DNA of 39,151 nucleotides, taken from Cypionkella sp. Its GTDB lineage: Bacteria > Pseudomonadota > Alphaproteobacteria > Rhodobacterales > Rhodobacteraceae. The stretch covers positions 1 through 39,151 of the forward strand of contig JALRIN010000028.1 of the NCBI GenBank assembly GCA_023255415.1, read 5' to 3'. The notes beneath the pieces are model-generated. The model made no database searches and was not told the origin of the DNA. It worked only from the letters and a program-made list of their open reading frames with translations. Positions 31,659 through 39,151 of this stretch are shown here, piece after piece. Both the position numbers and the translations under genes were made by a program. How positions within the stretch are numbered: the first letter of the stretch is position 1; each line of letters opens with the position of its first letter.

Positions 31659-32248
31659 CCTGCAGGGTCAAAACTGGCGCTTGCCGCCAGCGCCGCGCGC
31701 AGCTGGCGCTGATAGGCGGCGCGGCTGATCTCGATAGCACCCAGCGAGGCCAGATGCGGCGTAAGAAATTGCGTGTCAAACAGCGTAAAGCCGCCCGCCC
31801 GCAGTCGGTGCACCAGATAGGCCAGCGCGGTTTTCGAGGCATTGGTGCGGCGCGAAAACATGCTTTCGCCAAAGAAGGCAGCCCCAAGCGTCACGCCGTA
31901 AACCCCACCAATCAGCGCATCGCCTTCCCAAACCTCAAGACTATGGGCGTAGCCCGCGTGGTGAAGTGCTTGATAAAGCGCGGTAATCTCGGCATTGATC
32001 CAGGTTTCGGGCCGGTCGGCACAGGCGGCGACGGTCTGGGCAAAATCGCTGTCGGTGCGGATCACCCAATCGCTGCGCTGAATATGGCGGGCAAGGCTGC
32101 GCGAGATGTGAAAGCTGTCTAATGCAAATACCCCACGCTGGCGCGGCTCGATCCAGCGAATGTCCGTCGAGGTGCTGCTTTCGGCCATGGGAAACACCCC
32201 CATCGCATAGGCGCGCAGCAAAATCTCGGGGGTGATGCTTTGGGTCAT
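31571..32248 (-). CDS. aat: Leucyl/phenylalanyl-tRNA--protein transferase
   Basis: Aat adds Leu or Phe to N-terminal Lys or Arg of proteins, marking them for ClpS/ClpAP degradation. The 225-residue protein has LLRAYAMGVFPMAES, IRWIEPRQRGVF, AYAHSLEVWEG-like HSLEVWEG, GGVYGVTLGAAFFGESMFSR and LFDTQFLTPHLASLGA, all family landmarks. The start at 32248 fits the family; a longer frame runs into accC. A hairpin terminator sits 7 bp upstream of the ATG, and no clear ribosome-binding site is visible. Its 3' end overlaps the convergent DUF2155 gene. Confidence 0.93.
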   Translation of the reverse strand: MTQSITPEILLRAYAMGVFPMAESSTSTDIRWIEPRQRGVFALDSFHISRSLARHIQRSDWVIRTDSDFAQTVAACADRPETWINAEITALYQALHHAGYAHSLEVWEGDALIGGVYGVTLGAAFFGESMFSRRTNASKTALAYLVHRLRAGGFTLFDTQFLTPHLASLGAIEISRAAYQRQLRAALAASASFDPAGYPPLPSAGAVSTSGRTRSATSQRSGQTS

Positions 32249-32254
32249 GGCTGC

Positions 32255-32276
32255 AAAAGGGCGCCCGAAGGCGCCC
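32255..32276 (-). terminator. Rho-independent terminator with UUCG loop after accC
   Basis: On the minus strand GGGCGCC-TTCG-GGCGCCC is followed by TTTT. It lies 9 bp after the accC stop and 7 bp before the aat ATG, so it should limit read-through into aat. Confidence 0.85.
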
Positions 32277-32285
32277 TGTGCAAGA

Positions 32286-33632
32286 TCAACCGAACTGTTT
32301 TTCCAGCCATTTTTCCAGCCAGTGAATGTTGTAATCGCCCGATTGGATGTCAGGTTCAGCCAAAAGCGCGTCGAACAGCGGCACGGTGGTGTCAACCCCG
32401 TCGACCACCAATTCGCCCAACGCCCGGTGCAAACGCGCCAAAGCTTCGGGGCGGTCGCGGCCATGCACGATCAGCTTACCGATCAAGCTGTCGTAATAGG
32501 GCGGGATCGAATAGCCGGAATAAAGCGCCGAATCCATCCGAACACCATAGCCGCCGGGCGCGTGGAACATCTTGACCTTGCCGGGGCAGGGCGAGAAGTT
32601 CGGCAGCTTTTCGGCGTTGATGCGCACCTCGATGGCGTGGCCGCTGATTTCCAGCTCGTCTTGGGTGAAGGACATCGGCAAGCCAGCGGCAACGCGGATC
32701 TGTTCGCGCACCAGATCGACGCCAAAGATCGCTTCGGTCACCGGGTGTTCGACCTGCAGGCGGGTGTTCATCTCGATGAAAAAGAATTCGCCGTCTTCAT
32801 ATAAGAATTCAACCGTGCCCGCGCCGATATAGTTGATTTTCGCCACAGCATCGGCGCAGACCTTGCCGATTTTGGCGCGCAGCGCAGGGGTGATTGCGGG
32901 GCCCGGAGCCTCCTCGAACACCTTCTGGTGGCGGCGCTGCAACGAGCAGTCGCGCTCGCCCAGATGCACCGCATTGCCTTTGCCATCGCCAAAGACCTGA
33001 ATCTCGATGTGACGCGGCTTTTGCAGGTATTTCTCGATATAGACTTCGTCGTTGCCAAAGGCCGCTTTCGATTCCGCGCGGGCGGTGCGGAAAGCAACCT
33101 CCAGCTCTTCGGCGTTTTTGGCGACCTTCATGCCGCGCCCGCCACCGCCTGCGGTGGCCTTGATGATCACCGGAAAGCCAATGGCTGCTGCAACCCCAAT
33201 TGCGGTTTCAAAGTCTGGCACGCCGCCATCCGAGCCGGGCACCACTGGAATGCCAAGTGCTTTTACGGTTTCTTTGGCGGTGATCTTATCGCCCATAATG
33301 CGGATATGTTCCGCCATGGGGCCGATAAAGGTGATGCCGTGGTCGTGCAAAGCCTGCGAAAACGCAGCATTTTCAGACAAAAAGCCATAGCCCGGGTGCA
33401 CAGCCTGCGCGCCGGTAATCTCGCAAGCCGAGATGATCGCCGCTTTGTTCAGATAGCTCAGGGTCGAAGACGCTGGGCCAATGCAAACGGATTCGTCGGC
33501 CATGCGCACATGCATCGCATCCGCGTCGGCAGTGGAATGCACGGCGACCGATTTGATCCCCATTTCCCGCGCGGCGCGGATGACGCGAAGGGCGATTTCG
33601 CCCCTATTGGCGATCAGGATTTTATCGAACAT
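32286..33632 (-). CDS. accC: AccC, biotin carboxylase subunit of acetyl-CoA carboxylase
   Basis: A 448-residue ATP-grasp enzyme that carboxylates biotin on AccB in the first step of fatty acid synthesis. It begins FDKILIANRGEIALRVIRAA, carries the ATP-binding KATAGGGGRGMKVA loop (about 158-171), DCSLQRRHQKVFEEAPGP, EFLYEDGEFFFIEMNTRLQVEH and the C-terminal domain. Length is as for E. coli AccC (449). accB lies 4 bp upstream in the same operon. Confidence 0.97.
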   Translation of the reverse strand: MFDKILIANRGEIALRVIRAAREMGIKSVAVHSTADADAMHVRMADESVCIGPASSTLSYLNKAAIISACEITGAQAVHPGYGFLSENAAFSQALHDHGITFIGPMAEHIRIMGDKITAKETVKALGIPVVPGSDGGVPDFETAIGVAAAIGFPVIIKATAGGGGRGMKVAKNAEELEVAFRTARAESKAAFGNDEVYIEKYLQKPRHIEIQVFGDGKGNAVHLGERDCSLQRRHQKVFEEAPGPAITPALRAKIGKVCADAVAKINYIGAGTVEFLYEDGEFFFIEMNTRLQVEHPVTEAIFGVDLVREQIRVAAGLPMSFTQDELEISGHAIEVRINAEKLPNFSPCPGKVKMFHAPGGYGVRMDSALYSGYSIPPYYDSLIGKLIVHGRDRPEALARLHRALGELVVDGVDTTVPLFDALLAEPDIQSGDYNIHWLEKWLEKQFG

Positions 33633-33636
33633 GCGC

Positions 33637-34137
33637 TTACTCGATGATCATCAGCGGTGCGCCGAATTCCACGGCGGTGCCATCGCCGACCAAAATCCGC
33701 TTGACCGTGCCTGCGCGTGGGGCGGGGATGTGGTTCATCGTTTTCATCGCTTCGATGATCAACACGGTCTGGCCTTCGCTGACCGCCATGCCAACGCTGG
33801 CAAAGGGCGTCGCGCCGGGTTCTGCTGCCATATAGCAGGTGCCAACCATTGGTGATGTCACTGCACCCGGATGCTGCGCCGGATCTTCGATCACGGCGGC
33901 GGCAGGAGCGGCTGCAGGCGCTGCGGCTGCAGGCGTTGCGGTGGGCGCTGCGGCATAATGCACAGGCGCTGCCTGCGCCATCTGCACCACGGTCGATTGC
34001 TTGACCACGCGCACGTTCAGGCTGTCCGCCTCGGCGTATTCGCGCTTTACCGAAATCTCGGTCAGCTCATTTTTGTTCAACAGCTCTGCCAGAGCCGAGA
34101 TAAACGCTACGTCTGCGTCGGAAGATTGTTTGCTCAT
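33637..34137 (-). CDS. accB: AccB, biotin carboxyl carrier protein
   Basis: A 166-residue carrier protein. It has an N-terminal domain, an Ala/Pro-rich flexible linker (about 55-82) and the biotinyl domain with the target Lys132 in IEAMKTMN. The ATG at 34137 is preceded by AGGGGAC; an upstream in-frame start at 34158 lacks a site. accC follows after 4 bp. Acetyl-CoA carboxylase carboxyltransferase genes are not in this window. Confidence 0.96.
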   Translation of the reverse strand: MSKQSSDADVAFISALAELLNKNELTEISVKREYAEADSLNVRVVKQSTVVQMAQAAPVHYAAAPTATPAAAAPAAAPAAAVIEDPAQHPGAVTSPMVGTCYMAAEPGATPFASVGMAVSEGQTVLIIEAMKTMNHIPAPRAGTVKRILVGDGTAVEFGAPLMIIE

Positions 34138-34356
34138 GCCGTCCCCTATTGGCGTCATTGCTCTCTCGCGGAAGGGGCCAACCCCCGCAATTTCTATCCT
34201 TCCTATACGTCAGGCTGTCGGCAGAAAAAAGGCCCAAGATTTCAGCAAGGGATTTCTGACTCAATAATTCTGTCAAAATTCAAAATTTACCATTTGATAA
34301 AAAAATTAAGCTGTGCCAGCCTTTCCCTAATAAAAGATGCCAAGGGAGGCTTTGTC

Positions 34357-35673
34357 TTGTCTAACAGCCCTTTGACTGCAGGTGTGGTGGCCCAGCGTTT
34401 GGGGACCGAGGCCTATTCCCAGAACTTTGACGACCTGCATCCCGTCCTGGCCCCGCATGAGGCGCGGGTGGCGGCCGATCGGTGCTATTTCTGCCATGAC
34501 GCGCCTTGTATGACGGCTTGTCCAACCTCGATCGACATTCCACTGTTTATTCGCCAGATCGCGACGGGCACTTCGGATGCCGCGGCTAAGACCATATTTT
34601 CGCAAAACATTCTGGGGGGCATGTGCGCGCGGGTTTGCCCGACCGAACAGCTGTGTGAAGAGGTCTGCGTGCGCGAAGTCGCCGAAGGAAAGCCAGTTGA
34701 GATTGGCCGCTTGCAACGCTTTGCCACCGATGGGCTGATGGCGAAGGGCGGGCATCCTTTTGTCCGGGCGCAGGTGACGGGCAAGCGGGTGGCCGTAGTC
34801 GGCGCGGGGCCTGCGGGGCTTGCCTGCGCGCACCGTTTGGCGCTGCGCGGCCACGAGGTGGTGATTTTTGAGGCGCGGGACAAGCCGGGCGGGCTGAATG
34901 AATACGGCATCGCCACCTATAAAACTCCAAATGATTTTGCCGCGCGCGAGGTGGCTTGGCTGTTGGAAATTGGGGGAATCACCCTTCAGACTGGCATGCG
35001 GCTGGGGCGCGATATCGAATTGGCCAAATTGCAGGCCGATTTCGATGCGGTTTTTCTGGGGATAGGCCTTGGCGGCGTCAATGCGCTGCAAGTGGCGGGC
35101 GAAGATCTGCAAGGTCTGCGCACTGCTGTCGATTTCATTGCCGAACTGCGCCAAACCTCTGACAAATCCAGCCTGCCCATCGGGCGCGATGTGGTGGTGA
35201 TTGGCGGGGGTATGACGGCGGTGGATGCGGCGGTGCAATCCAAGCTTTTGGGCGCAAACTCGGTGACCATTGTCTATCGGCGTGGCAAAGATCGGATGAG
35301 CGCCAGCGTCTACGAGCAAGACCACGCCACGGCGGCAGGGGTGCGCATTATCTATGGTGCAGCGCCGCTGCGTGCGATTGGCGAGGGAAAGGTTCAGGCC
35401 GTCGAATTCGCTTATACCCATCAGGGGGACAGCGGACTCGAGTTGGGCGAGCGCTTTGTTTTGCCCGCCGATCAGGTGTTTACGGCAATCGGCCAGACTT
35501 TGGCAGACCGCGTTATCGCCACAGAGGGGGCAAAGCTGGTCAAGCGGGCGGGTCGGGTTTGGGCGGGCGGCGACTGTGCCGTGGGGGGCGATGATCTGAC
35601 CGTGACGGCGGTGGCCGAGGGCCGCGACGCCGCCGAAGAGATCAGCGCCTATTTGATGGGGGCGATGCGCTAG
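34357..35673 (+). CDS. preT: PreT, NAD-dependent dihydropyrimidine dehydrogenase small subunit
   Basis: PreT passes electrons between NAD(H) and PreA in reductive pyrimidine breakdown (uracil and thymine to dihydro forms). The 438-residue protein has an N-terminal double [4Fe-4S] region (Cys43, 46, 51, 55 and Cys90, 94, 100, 104), then an FAD motif VVGAGPAGLACAHRLA (about 147-162), an NAD motif VVIGGGMTAVDAA, and GGDCAVGGDDLTV near the end. The TTG at 34357 is chosen because GGGAGG lies seven bases upstream; there is no nearby ATG, and the long upstream frame is antisense to accB. preA follows after 23 bp. Confidence 0.9.
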   Translation: MSNSPLTAGVVAQRLGTEAYSQNFDDLHPVLAPHEARVAADRCYFCHDAPCMTACPTSIDIPLFIRQIATGTSDAAAKTIFSQNILGGMCARVCPTEQLCEEVCVREVAEGKPVEIGRLQRFATDGLMAKGGHPFVRAQVTGKRVAVVGAGPAGLACAHRLALRGHEVVIFEARDKPGGLNEYGIATYKTPNDFAAREVAWLLEIGGITLQTGMRLGRDIELAKLQADFDAVFLGIGLGGVNALQVAGEDLQGLRTAVDFIAELRQTSDKSSLPIGRDVVVIGGGMTAVDAAVQSKLLGANSVTIVYRRGKDRMSASVYEQDHATAAGVRIIYGAAPLRAIGEGKVQAVEFAYTHQGDSGLELGERFVLPADQVFTAIGQTLADRVIATEGAKLVKRAGRVWAGGDCAVGGDDLTVTAVAEGRDAAEEISAYLMGAMR

Positions 35674-35696
35674 GGCGCGTTGAAAAGGGTTTTGAC

Positions 35697-36998
35697 ATGG
35701 CAGATCTGACAACAAACTTCATCGGAATTAAGTCGCCAAACCCGTTCTGGCTCGCCTCTGCGCCGCCGACGGATAAGGAATATAACGTCCGCCGCGCTTT
35801 TGAGGCCGGTTGGGGCGGCGTGGTTTGGAAAACCCTTGGCTCTGAAGGGCCGCCGGTGGTGAACGTCAACGGCCCGCGCTATGGTGCGATTTGGGGTGCT
35901 GATCGCAGGCTGCTTGGGCTGAATAACATCGAGCTGATCACCGACCGCCCGCTGGAGGTGAACCTGCGCGAGATCAAATCGGTCAAGCGTGACTACAAAG
36001 ACCGCGCGATGATCATCAGCCTGATGGTGCCTTGTGATGAGGACAGCTGGAAAGACATACTGGCCCGTGTTGAGGACACCGAGGCCGACGGGGTCGAGCT
36101 GAACTTTGGGTGCCCGCATGGCATGGCCGAACGCGGCATGGGATCGGCAGTGGGGCAGGTGCCGGAATATATCGAGATGGTGACACGCTGGGTCAAAATC
36201 CATTCGCGCATGCCTTGCATCGTGAAATTAACCCCTAATATCAGCGACATCCGCAAACCGGCCGAGGCCGCCTTGCGCGGCGGGGCGGATGCGGTCTCGT
36301 TGATCAACACGATCAATTCGATCACTTCGGTCAATCTGGATGATTTCAGCCCCGAGCCGATGATTGACGGCAAGGGCACCCATGGCGGCTATTGCGGCCC
36401 TGCGGTCAAGCCGATTGCGCTGAATATGGTGGCCGAGATTGCCCGCAGTGCAGCCACCCGCGGTCTGCCGATTTCGGGCATTGGCGGCGTGACGAACTGG
36501 CGCGATGCGGCTGAATTTATGGCACTTGGCGCGGGCAATGTGCAGGTTTGCACCGCGGCGATGACCTATGGCTTTAAGATCGTGCACGAAATGATCTCGG
36601 GCCTGTCGCAATATATGGACGAAAAGGCGATGCACTCGACCGCCGATCTGATTGGCCGCGCAGTGCCCAATGTCACCGATTGGCAGTTCCTGAACCTGAA
36701 TTATGTCGCCAAGGCACAGATTTCACAGGATGATTGTATCAAATGCGGCCGTTGCTATGCCGCTTGTGAAGACACCAGCCATCAGGCGATTGCGATGTCA
36801 GAGGACCGCACCTTTACCGTCAAGGACGACGAATGCGTTGCCTGCAACCTTTGTGTGAACGTCTGCCCGGTCGAGAATTGCATCACCATGGTCGAGCTGC
36901 CCAAGGGGGCAGTCGATGCGCGCACCGGCCGCAAGGTGGGCGATTATGCCAATTGGACCACGCATCCCAACAACCCCACGGTCACGGCGGCAGAGTGA
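35697..36998 (+). CDS. preA: PreA, NAD-dependent dihydropyrimidine dehydrogenase catalytic subunit
   Basis: A 433-residue FMN enzyme that reduces uracil or thymine. The dihydroorotate dehydrogenase-like barrel includes NPFWLASAPPTDKEYNV, GVELNFGCPHGMAERGMG and the FMN-binding GIGGVTNWRDAAEFM. The C-terminal ferredoxin part carries two [4Fe-4S] clusters in CIKCGRCYAACEDT and CVACNLCVNVCPVENC. It pairs with preT just upstream. The other pyrimidine-degradation genes (hydantoinase and beta-ureidopropionase) are not in view. A terminator follows the stop. Confidence 0.95.
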   Translation: MADLTTNFIGIKSPNPFWLASAPPTDKEYNVRRAFEAGWGGVVWKTLGSEGPPVVNVNGPRYGAIWGADRRLLGLNNIELITDRPLEVNLREIKSVKRDYKDRAMIISLMVPCDEDSWKDILARVEDTEADGVELNFGCPHGMAERGMGSAVGQVPEYIEMVTRWVKIHSRMPCIVKLTPNISDIRKPAEAALRGGADAVSLINTINSITSVNLDDFSPEPMIDGKGTHGGYCGPAVKPIALNMVAEIARSAATRGLPISGIGGVTNWRDAAEFMALGAGNVQVCTAAMTYGFKIVHEMISGLSQYMDEKAMHSTADLIGRAVPNVTDWQFLNLNYVAKAQISQDDCIKCGRCYAACEDTSHQAIAMSEDRTFTVKDDECVACNLCVNVCPVENCITMVELPKGAVDARTGRKVGDYANWTTHPNNPTVTAAE

Positions 36999-37508
36999 TC
37001 AGACCACAGCAGGCGGCGCGACGGCCGCCTGTTTTTGCTCGGGTTGCGGCGGCTGCGGTGCGGGTTGGCCCACCACCTCGCGGCCGGCCAAATAGCCTTG
37101 GGTCGCGGCCTGTGCCAGCTTGCTGTCGGGCGAGATCGGGTCTTTGATCGCTTCCTCGGCCTTGGCGGGCACGGATTTTTCCGGTTCAGCCTCTGGTGCC
37201 TGTTCAATCTGGGCTTGTGGCGGTTCGGGGGCGGGAAGATCGTCGATCAGCACGGCGGCATCGCCGACAAAGGGAATATGATCCAGCGAAATGCCGTCGA
37301 CGCTTTCCACACTCAGCCGCGCAGCAAGCGCCTTGGGCAGTTCATTGGCGGATGTATGCGCCAATGAGGCCTGCATCATCGGCAGCGACTCTTGGCCACG
37401 ATCACGTTCTGGCAAAACCAATGTGGGTTTTGCCAAGCCCTCGGTAGACAAGGGACGCCCCACTGCGGCGGCCCCATGCGATGCAACTATAGACGACGGA
37501 ATACCCAT
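36999..37508 (-). CDS. Hypothetical proline- and alanine-rich protein
   Basis: A 169-residue protein of no recognised family. An N-terminal half without clear domains (PSSIVASHGAAAVGRPLSTEG, then LTLVLPERDRGQE-like KPTLVLPERDRGQE) is followed by LPAPEPPQAQIEQAPEAEPEK and a Gln/Pro tail. No signal peptide or membrane segment is seen. ATG 37508 has AAGGGG upstream; a TTG at 37523 is an alternative. The gene ends base-to-base with preA, and its last codons encode the preA terminator on the opposite strand. Confidence 0.6.
   Translation of the reverse strand: MGIPSSIVASHGAAAVGRPLSTEGLAKPTLVLPERDRGQESLPMMQASLAHTSANELPKALAARLSVESVDGISLDHIPFVGDAAVLIDDLPAPEPPQAQIEQAPEAEPEKSVPAKAEEAIKDPISPDSKLAQAATQGYLAGREVVGQPAPQPPQPEQKQAAVAPPAVV
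37010..37036 (+). terminator. Rho-independent terminator after preA
   Basis: CAGGCGGC (37010-37017) pairs with GCCGCCTG (37024-37031) around GCGACG, followed by a run of five T. It lies inside the 3' end of the convergent minus-strand gene. Confidence 0.82.
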
Positions 37509-37646
37509 ACCTAGCCCCTTCAAATGAAGATGCCCCCATCGAATACCCTAGCAAATATCCACCTTGTCGTCCGCCTAAAAGTCCTGAAAATTTTATCTAA
37601 AATCGGAGGGCTTGGCGCGGGCCCGTTGCGGGCCTAGATGTAGGGG

Positions 37647-38627
37647 ATGAGATATTCCCTGCTTGATCTTTCCCCCGTCGCCGAAGGCCAGACCCCACGC
37701 GAGGCGCTGGCCAATACGCTTGACCTTGCCCGCCATGCCGAAGCCGCAGGCTATCACCGCTTTTGGCTGGCCGAGCATCACAATATGCCCGGCATCGCCT
37801 CGGCTGCGACATCGGTGGTGATTGGCCATGTGGCGGGCGGCACCAAGACCATTCGCGTGGGCGCAGGCGGCATCATGCTGCCCAACCACGCGCCTTTGGT
37901 GATTGCCGAACAATTCGGCACCCTTGCCAGTCTTTACCCCGACCGGATCGATCTGGGGCTTGGCCGTGCACCGGGCAGTGATATGACCACCGCGCGGGCT
38001 TTGCGGCGGCATATGCAATCCTCTGACCAATTCCCTGAAGATGTGCTCGAGCTGCTGGGCTATCTTGGCCCCGCCGATCCGCAGGCCCCAGTGCGCGCTG
38101 TGCCGGGCGAGGGCACCGCGGTTCCGGTCTGGATCTTGGGATCAAGCCTTTATGGTGCGCAACTGGCGGCCTATCTGGGCCTGCCCTATGCCTTTGCCAG
38201 CCATTTCGCACCTGCGATGCTGGCCGATGCGCTGGCAACCTATCGCGCCACCTTCCGCCCGTCGCAGTGGCTGGAAAAGCCCTACTTCATGCTGCTGGCG
38301 GGGGTTTGCGCCGCTGACAGTGACGCCGAGGCGGATTATCTGCGCTCGTCGCAGATCCTTGCCTTTGCACGCTTGCGCGCAGGCAGGCCGGGCAAGCTGC
38401 CGCGCCCTGTGCAGGATCTGTCCGAAGTGCCCGCCGCGATGCGGGCGCAGGTCGATCAGGCGCTGTCTTGTGCGGCGGTGGGCGGGCCGGTGGCGCTGCG
38501 GGCGGGCCTTGGCCATCTGATTAGGACCTACGCCCCGGACGAGATCATGCTGACCGGCATGATTCATGACCACCGAGCACGGCTGCACAGCTTTGCTTTG
38601 GCCGCCGAGGCGCTGCAGAGCCTGTAG
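37647..38627 (+). CDS. LLM-class (luciferase-like) flavin-dependent oxidoreductase
   Basis: A 326-residue bacterial luciferase-like monooxygenase of the single-subunit type (MsnO8-like group). Typical parts are LARHAEAAGYHRFWLAEHHN (about 27-46), VGAGGIMLPNHAPLVIAEQFGTL with LYPDRIDLGLGRAPGSD, and VWILGSSLYGAQLAAYLGLPYAFASHF. It should use reduced FMN; the substrate cannot be told. It ends 3 bp from the convergent kup stop, with no terminator between. Confidence 0.88.
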   Translation: MRYSLLDLSPVAEGQTPREALANTLDLARHAEAAGYHRFWLAEHHNMPGIASAATSVVIGHVAGGTKTIRVGAGGIMLPNHAPLVIAEQFGTLASLYPDRIDLGLGRAPGSDMTTARALRRHMQSSDQFPEDVLELLGYLGPADPQAPVRAVPGEGTAVPVWILGSSLYGAQLAAYLGLPYAFASHFAPAMLADALATYRATFRPSQWLEKPYFMLLAGVCAADSDAEADYLRSSQILAFARLRAGRPGKLPRPVQDLSEVPAAMRAQVDQALSCAAVGGPVALRAGLGHLIRTYAPDEIMLTGMIHDHRARLHSFALAAEALQSL

Positions 38628-38630
38628 CGT

Positions 38631-39151
38631 TCAGATCGCCAGCTGCTGGCCCAATTCCACCACGCGGTTCGACGGCAGGCAGTAAAATGCCGTTGCATCC
38701 GAGGCCGATTTTGTCATCGAGACATAGATCCGCTCTTGCCAGAACGGCAGGCCCTGCTGATTGCTGGCCGAACGGAAAGTGCGCCGGTTGAGGAAAAAAG
38801 ACGTCGTCATGATGTCAAACTTTTCGCCCCGCCGCCGCGCCAGCGCCAAGGCGCGCGGCACGTTTGGAGTCTCCATATAGCCAAACATCAACTTTATGCG
38901 GACAAACTTGTCTGACAGCCGCTCCATCGACAGCCGGTTTTCGTCGGCCACTTTCGGGGTATCGGCAACAGCGACCTGAACAATAAAGTTTTGGCTGTGC
39001 AAAACCCGATTGTGTTTCAGATTATGCAGCAGCACCGAGGGCGCAATATCCAGGTCTTGGGTCAGGAACACCGCCGTGCCCGGCACTTCGATCGGATGCG
39101 ATTTTTGCAGCATCTCGATCAGCTTGGGCAGGGAAACGGCGGAATCATGCG
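38631..39151 (-). CDS. kup: Kup potassium transporter, C-terminal part (runs off window)
   Basis: The minus-strand frame is open to the right edge, giving the last 173 residues. The cytoplasmic C-terminal domain of Kup/Trk-D potassium uptake proteins is recognised by IEVPGTAVFLTQDLDIAPSVL with LLHNLKHNRVLHSQNF after it, then FGYMETPNVPRALALA and TTSFFLNRRTF near the end. An internal ATG at 39113 is not the real start. Earlier membrane segments lie outside the window. Confidence 0.9.
   Translation of the reverse strand, partial: HDSAVSLPKLIEMLQKSHPIEVPGTAVFLTQDLDIAPSVLLHNLKHNRVLHSQNFIVQVAVADTPKVADENRLSMERLSDKFVRIKLMFGYMETPNVPRALALARRRGEKFDIMTTSFFLNRRTFRSASNQQGLPFWQERIYVSMTKSASDATAFYCLPSNRVVELGQQLAI

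Noticed and set aside
33871..34356. Upstream extension of the preT frame
   Set aside because: It is antisense to accB, and a GGGAGG site fixes the TTG start at 34357.
1..39151. CRISPR array, restriction-modification or other named defence system
   Set aside because: No regularly spaced repeat array, cas-like gene or methylase was seen; the only defence- or toxin-like trace is the truncated PIN-like remnant.

Overview
The window looks like chromosomal DNA of a phototrophic alphaproteobacterium of the Rhodobacterales (Rhodobacteraceae or roseobacter type). It contains one arm of a bacteriochlorophyll a photosynthesis gene cluster (bchN', bchF, ppaA/aerR, ppsR, bchG, a PucC-like gene, bchP, idi, bciA). 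It also has housekeeping neighbourhoods typical of the group: clpP-clpX, NDUFA12-mlaD-DUF2155, aat-accC-accB, preT-preA. The sulfonate genes and cryptochrome/photolyase would suit a sunlit, probably marine, habitat, but that is inference.

Layout. (1) 1-9133: photosynthesis cluster. bchF and bchN leave on the minus strand; ppaA-ppsR and the tightly coupled bchG-pucC-like-bchP-idi-bciA run on the plus strand. PpsR-type TGT-N12-ACA palindromes lie between bchF and ppaA (two) and around the bchG start codon (three). A second B12-binding PpaA/AerR-like regulator closes the cluster, convergent with bciA and sharing its stop codon. (2) 9134-9609: intergenic, with a 30-bp-spaced direct repeat upstream of the second regulator. 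(3) 9610-17492: a C3-sulfonate catabolic island. A divergent LysR gene faces cuyA (cysteate sulfo-lyase), an Asp/Glu-type racemase, a TauABC-like transporter, an HpsN-like member of the histidinol dehydrogenase family, and an alpha/beta hydrolase. (4) 17693-22374: DCC-family thiol protein, ABC1/UbiB-like kinase, an atypical photolyase/cryptochrome, and a two-PRC-barrel protein.

(5) 22466-24966: a complete IS21-family element with 30-bp perfect terminal inverted repeats. It abuts a 5'-truncated PIN-like gene and further gene debris up to tRNA-Asn(GTT). (6) 25850-39151: ordinary core genome, comprising an MBL-fold hydrolase, an EnvZ-like histidine kinase, clpP, clpX, NDUFA12, mlaD, DUF2155, aat, accC, accB, preT, preA, a proline-rich hypothetical, a luciferase-like monooxygenase, and the 3' end of kup.

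Working together. PpsR (redox-sensitive repressor) and PpaA/AerR (cobalamin-dependent antirepressor) would control the adjacent pigment genes. bchG, bchP and idi make and saturate the esterified bacteriochlorophyll tail, and bciA reduces the 8-vinyl group. In the sulfonate island the gene set suggests import of an amino-sulfonate, possible oxidation of an amino-alcohol sulfonate (cysteinolate) to cysteate, racemisation, and desulfonation to pyruvate, ammonia and sulfite. The cysteinolate step is my inference and is the most interesting hypothesis here. All calls come from reading the sequence and recalled family knowledge; no database search was run.
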